NCBI GenBank assembly: GCA_017440445.1
Contig: JAFSHE010000306.1
Location: 1-9,445 of the forward strand
Source of the DNA: Oscillospiraceae bacterium
Lineage (GTDB): Bacteria; Bacillota_A; Clostridia; Oscillospirales; Ruminococcaceae
DNA length: 9,445 nucleotides
Direction: 5' to 3'
Made by a program: the position numbers and the translations under genes
Notes under the pieces: generated by a model
Database searches by the model: none
What the model saw: only the letters and a program-made list of their open reading frames with translations
What the model was told of the DNA's origin: nothing
Part shown: positions 6,204-9,445 of the stretch, piece by piece
How the letters are laid out: each line of letters starts with the position of its first letter
Numbering within the stretch: the stretch's first letter is position 1

Positions 6204-6878
6204 TTATAGTTCATCGTGCGATACGGGAATAAGTCCGCAGGAAATGGTCAGGTTTCCGTTGCGGCAGCGTATCTTGTCAAGCATCTCTTTTTCTTTTGAG
6301 AGGTCCTTCATAGTAATAGTGTATTGCAGATCGAACATCGTACCCATTCTTACGGACTTTACACCATTAAGCTTGTAAGAGGAGGTGTACTCCTTGAAAA
6401 TATCGTCAAACAGACCACAGTAGTCCATATCCTCGGGTACAAGGATACGCAGAAGTCTGGCTTTTCTGCTGTTTTCAGATGGAATGAGCTTGTCAGCCGC
6501 AAGGATGATAAGCGATATTATCACAGTGAAAAGTACCGAGTATCCCACATACCCCATGCCGCAGGCGAGACCTGATGCCATTGAAAGAAACAGAATACAG
6601 ATATCACGTGAGCTTCCTGGTACGGAGCGGAAACGGACAAGACTGAACGCACCTGCTACCGCCACACCTGTACCGATGCTGCCGTTTACCAGCATGATGA
6701 CTGCCTGTACAACAGCGGGCATGATGAGCGTTGTTACCATCATATATTTGGAGGGACGGTCAGTGCCAAGACGGTATATCACCGCAACGATCAATCCGCA
6801 CAGCAGCGCCATTCCCATTGCAAACAGACATCCTGTGCCTGTCTGCATATTTACTTGTTTAAAAATAAAATCAGTCAT
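6204..6878 (-). CDS. DUF4956-family polytopic membrane protein
   Basis: This 224-residue protein has hydrophobic segments at about 17-35, 46-64, 69-81 (short), 92-108 and 112-129, then a soluble C-terminal region (130-224). Arg/Lys-rich loops at 36-45 and 82-91 and the C-terminal part would all be cytoplasmic in a five-segment model with the N-terminus outside, satisfying the positive-inside rule. GAFSLVRFRSVPGSSRDI (76-93) is the family signature as I know it from DUF4956. The C-terminal part alternates short strands and helices, like a small regulatory fold; that is a guess. Biochemical function is unknown. The ATG is two bases after the CotH-gene stop, with GGAG inside the upstream gene's last codons, so translation is likely coupled. 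It is last in the three-gene operon. Confidence 0.85.
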   Translation of the reverse strand: MTDFIFKQVNMQTGTGCLFAMGMALLCGLIVAVIYRLGTDRPSKYMMVTTLIMPAVVQAVIMLVNGSIGTGVAVAGAFSLVRFRSVPGSSRDICILFLSMASGLACGMGYVGYSVLFTVIISLIILAADKLIPSENSRKARLLRILVPEDMDYCGLFDDIFKEYTSSYKLNGVKSVRMGTMFDLQYTITMKDLSKEKEMLDKIRCRNGNLTISCGLIPVSHDEL

Positions 6879-6880
6879 AG

Positions 6881-8911
6881 TTAATCTCCGAGTATTTTAT
6901 TGCAGTAATCTACCTGCTTTTTTATAGTATCAGGACGTTTCGTGATGAATTCTCTTATTGTTCGTGCCGTTCCATAGCCGCCCTCTAACGCTTCCTCTGC
7001 ATCGCCTGTTTCAGGATATCTCAGGAAGAATTGCTCAAACAACGGACCGTATGTATCGGAAAAGAAGTCCAGCTTTTCCAGTGCTGTATCCTGATCGAAA
7101 CAACCATCCGCCAGACCGGACAGTTTTTCGCAGAATTCCGCACGGAAACTATCGTTTGTCATGAGGTAGGCAAAGCAAAGTACAGCAGGGTTTTTGGTGT
7201 CCATATCAAGAAGGCCGTGGTTTTTGTAGTTGGCATTTCGGATGGTGACATTTCTCACATCACCCTCGCCGCCAACTCCACCGAATTCTATATCGTAGAA
7301 TAAGAACCTCCATCGACCATCTCCGTATTCGTTTGAAGGATCAGAGGACGTGGTCTTCCACATTGACCAGTTTTTACCCGGCCAGTCCCATTTGTTATCT
7401 ATCCAGCAGTTTACTGCAAAATAGTCCATTACGGAGTCGGGGTCTACCAGCTTTGTAAAAGCTTCATAGTCAGCTTCGCTCTTAAGGTCAGTATGTGTGT
7501 CGAAGAAATCAAGCAGTTCATGGAAGTAGTAGGACTCGTCTGTTACTCCCTCGGGAAGATCGCCCTCGTCAAGTTTGTAGCCCAGTGCCAGTGACTCTGC
7601 GTCACCCTTATAAATGACGACATCATCCTTGTTTACGCCGTATTTGTCCTCCATGTGGTCGTTTGTGTAGTCCTCCTGAAGGATATACAGACCCCAGTAT
7701 TCGCCGTTGAGGTAGACAACACAGGGACGTGACTTCTGCGTGCCGCAGTCAAGCTCTGCCACCAGTGATTGCCAGTAGGTGTCGTTGAACTTTGATGTAA
7801 ACGCACAGTTGCCGCCGTTTCTAAGTACCAGCGTATCGAACTTGTCCATTACCTCGCCGCTTGTGTTGAGGTAGTCCTCGCCGAATACCGCATAGTCAAA
7901 GTTGTTTTCGCCGTAGTCTTTGCGGGCATACAGACGGAAGCCCTTCTGTACGTCGGAGCGTGAGTAGTTTCCCTGGATCCTTATTCCGCAGTTTTGTGTA
8001 AGCATATCCTGAGCGCCGTTTGGAGTTACCTCAAACAGCGTGATAGCCGCCTCGCGCTCCCATTCTCTGCCACGCTGAGAGTAGTTTGCGGCAAGTCTGC
8101 GTGCGGTATCGCTGTCACGCAGGCGTTCTTCTGCAAGGAATTCCTCAAGTGCGTTGTCGAATATCTCGCCCTTGACATATATGCCTTTCTTGCTGTCGAA
8201 AAGATCATCATAGTTCATGGAGATGCTGATCACCGCAAGAGAGCCTCCTGCTGCCTCGCAGTAGTCCTTGATACCTGTTATGTGGTCGGCTGCACTTCCG
8301 ATGAAATACGCAGCAGACACGTCACCACCGAAGGTGCCGTCAGTTTTTTTCACTGCCGCACGGATGACAGTGCATTTGTCAACATCCTCGTCAGCAGGTG
8401 GTTTTAACTCACAGGTAAATCCGTTTCGCTCCTTGTTTACCTCGTTGAAGCTACCTGCAAAAAGCAGAGGCTCTACCGCTGAAACAACGTTTTTGTCTCC
8501 TTTTCTGTCGGTGATGCTGATTTCGGAATTATACAGCAGTGCGGTACTGCTGGTCGAAGGGTCGCTGCCGTCAAGAGTGTAGTATATCTCGCCGTCCTCA
8601 AGCGGTTCAAGCGCAAGATCGAATTCCTCGGCATATATACCGCCTGCATGAGAGAATTCAACAGACGGCTGTACAGGTATTACCTCCTCCTGAGGTTGTT
8701 CTGCATCTGTGCCGGCAGTGGTCTGTACGAAAAGCGGATCTTCGGATGAACTGCCTGAACCTGTTGTGTTCTGTTGCGATGCTGTGCTGCCCAAGGTCGT
8801 TGTTGAAGAAGGCGTGTTGCTTTCCACGAATAACTCGTCGCAGCCTGAGAGTAATGCGGTGCAGGCGAAGCAAAGTGCTGTAATTGCGACGATCTTTCTG
8901 TCAGGTCTCAT
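6881..8911 (-). CDS. CotH kinase-family lipoprotein with chitobiase-type C-terminal module
   Basis: This 676-residue protein is secreted and lipid-anchored: a basic n-region (MRPDRK), a hydrophobic core (7-20) and lipobox LSGC with Cys24. A Ser/Thr/Gly/Gln-rich linker follows (31-80). Residues 83-135 (SHAGGIY, YYTLDGSDPS, LLYNSEISI) match the beta-sandwich seen at the C-terminus of chitobiase/hexosaminidase. Residues about 308-660 match the CotH domain: GIRIQGNYSR (309-318), KGFRLYARKDYG (323-334), LNGEYWGLY (401-409) with E413, DWPGKN (509-514) and WRFLFYDIEFGG (534-545). B. subtilis CotH is an atypical protein kinase that phosphorylates spore coat proteins; by analogy Asp509 and Asp540 are candidate catalytic and metal-binding residues. 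There is no dockerin. A strong AAGGAGGT precedes the ATG, which overlaps the upstream gene by 11 bases. The substrate is unknown. Confidence 0.9.
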   Translation of the reverse strand: MRPDRKIVAITALCFACTALLSGCDELFVESNTPSSTTTLGSTASQQNTTGSGSSSEDPLFVQTTAGTDAEQPQEEVIPVQPSVEFSHAGGIYAEEFDLALEPLEDGEIYYTLDGSDPSTSSTALLYNSEISITDRKGDKNVVSAVEPLLFAGSFNEVNKERNGFTCELKPPADEDVDKCTVIRAAVKKTDGTFGGDVSAAYFIGSAADHITGIKDYCEAAGGSLAVISISMNYDDLFDSKKGIYVKGEIFDNALEEFLAEERLRDSDTARRLAANYSQRGREWEREAAITLFEVTPNGAQDMLTQNCGIRIQGNYSRSDVQKGFRLYARKDYGENNFDYAVFGEDYLNTSGEVMDKFDTLVLRNGGNCAFTSKFNDTYWQSLVAELDCGTQKSRPCVVYLNGEYWGLYILQEDYTNDHMEDKYGVNKDDVVIYKGDAESLALGYKLDEGDLPEGVTDESYYFHELLDFFDTHTDLKSEADYEAFTKLVDPDSVMDYFAVNCWIDNKWDWPGKNWSMWKTTSSDPSNEYGDGRWRFLFYDIEFGGVGGEGDVRNVTIRNANYKNHGLLDMDTKNPAVLCFAYLMTNDSFRAEFCEKLSGLADGCFDQDTALEKLDFFSDTYGPLFEQFFLRYPETGDAEEALEGGYGTARTIREFITKRPDTIKKQVDYCNKILGD

Positions 8912-9445
8912 TGATAACCTCCTTGTCTGTAAGGTGATGTTTATAAATATTTCCGTATTTCGAGAATGAAACAGGGTATATCTTCATGCTTGAAAGAATA
9001 GCTGCAAGCTCTGTCGGGACAGCCTCCGCACATTTTATCTCCATCAGGCGGTAGTCCTCGATGTCTGTATCCAACAGGGAAGTACCGTTGTCATGTGAGA
9101 GCGTCATTCCATCCCAACGGCTGCGGATATTTCGGTCGAATGTAACTCGCAGCTCAGGAATGTCGGGTGCAAAGTATGCCTCTCTGTCGTATGCAAGGTA
9201 CACTTTCGGCTGTGGATTATATTTGTGCATGAGATGATCTATCTCGTTGAATATCTGGTTTTCATGATAGCCTTTAAGCTCAGGAGGCTTCACGTTGTTG
9301 AATATGTAGTTTTCCGCATGTTCAAGCGGGAGGGTTATCCTGCGCTTGTAAACGACGCCACGGAATTTCTTTTTTATCTCAAGAAAGACCTTGTCCTCTG
9401 CGTTGACATTTCCGTAGCTTCTCAGACGTAGCTTTTCCTTGTATA
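8901..9445 (-). CDS. VTC-domain polyphosphate polymerase (5' end beyond the window)
   Basis: The frame is open from the right edge to a TGA at 8903-8901 and shows 180 residues; the true start lies outside (a GTG at 9293 is internal). The sequence matches the tunnel-shaped catalytic domain of yeast Vtc4, which makes polyphosphate from ATP in the cytosol. Numbering from the edge, LRLRSYG (5-11) carries the two arginines of one barrel strand, FLEIKKK (20-26) and VYKRR (31-35) are basic tunnel strands, RVTFDRNIR (99-107) carries a further arginine, LMEIK (133-137) holds the probable metal-binding glutamate, and FSKYG (160-164) the C-terminal lysine. All main active-site positions I can recall appear kept. 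The missing N-terminus is probably 50-70 residues, judging from the family. No membrane segment is seen in the visible part. It overlaps the CotH gene by 11 bases. Confidence 0.88.
   Translation of the reverse strand, partial: YKEKLRLRSYGNVNAEDKVFLEIKKKFRGVVYKRRITLPLEHAENYIFNNVKPPELKGYHENQIFNEIDHLMHKYNPQPKVYLAYDREAYFAPDIPELRVTFDRNIRSRWDGMTLSHDNGTSLLDTDIEDYRLMEIKCAEAVPTELAAILSSMKIYPVSFSKYGNIYKHHLTDKEVINET

Noticed and set aside
6881..8911. Cellulosomal CotH protein
   Set aside because: No dockerin repeats are present; the N-terminal lipobox indicates membrane anchoring instead.
8901..9293. A self-contained 130-residue protein starting at the GTG at 9293
   Set aside because: The same frame stays open to the right edge and the added 50 residues contain conserved VTC motifs, so the gene is cut by the window and does not start there.
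1..9445. CRISPR arrays, insertion sequences, tRNA or rRNA genes, attachment sites
   Set aside because: No spaced direct repeats, transposase-like frames, terminal inverted repeats or RNA gene signatures were seen on either strand.

Overview
The window looks like a chromosomal segment of an anaerobic, low-to-mid GC Gram-positive bacterium, most likely a gut or rumen member of the Clostridia (Ruminococcaceae/Oscillospirales-like). The reasons are strong AGGAGG-type ribosome binding sites, sigma-A promoters with 17-base spacers, a single TPP-controlled operon with the oxygen-independent ThiH route, a short two-domain ThiC and a short ThiF, and a downstream polyphosphate polymerase / CotH / DUF4956 cluster of a kind I recall from Clostridia. 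The genus is an inference; nothing in the sequence proves it.

Left edge (1-258): the first 18 codons of an unidentified gene run leftward out of the window from its own promoter (107-135, minus strand). Divergent from it, a sigma-A promoter (259-287, plus strand) starts the main transcript. I found no gene or convincing structure between the two promoters (136-258).

Thiamine operon (302-6088, plus): a TPP aptamer (302-391), a linker with an 8-bp hairpin and an intrinsic terminator (439-469) precede seven tightly packed genes in the order thiC, thiS, thiF, thiG, thiH, thiE, thiD. ThiC makes HMP-P from AIR and ThiD makes HMP-PP. ThiS, ThiF and ThiG, with the 2-iminoacetate supplied by ThiH, make the thiazole phosphate, and ThiE joins the halves into thiamine phosphate. 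When TPP is abundant the leader should terminate transcription. Every gene starts within 11 bases of the preceding stop or overlaps it. The final kinase (thiL), salvage genes (thiM, tenA), transporters and the sulfur donor (IscS/ThiI type) are not in the window.

Boundary (6089-6203): one long, near-perfect hairpin sits between the convergent operons and probably stops transcription from both sides.

Right block (6204-9445, minus): three overlapping or abutting genes transcribed leftward. They are a VTC-type polyphosphate polymerase (5' end beyond the window), a large CotH-kinase-family lipoprotein with a chitobiase-like C-terminal-type module, and a DUF4956 polytopic membrane protein. A cytosolic polyphosphate synthase domain, a membrane protein and an extracytoplasmic lipid-anchored kinase-like protein in one transcript suggest a membrane-spanning phosphate or polyphosphate system. 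This is the part of the window most worth following up.
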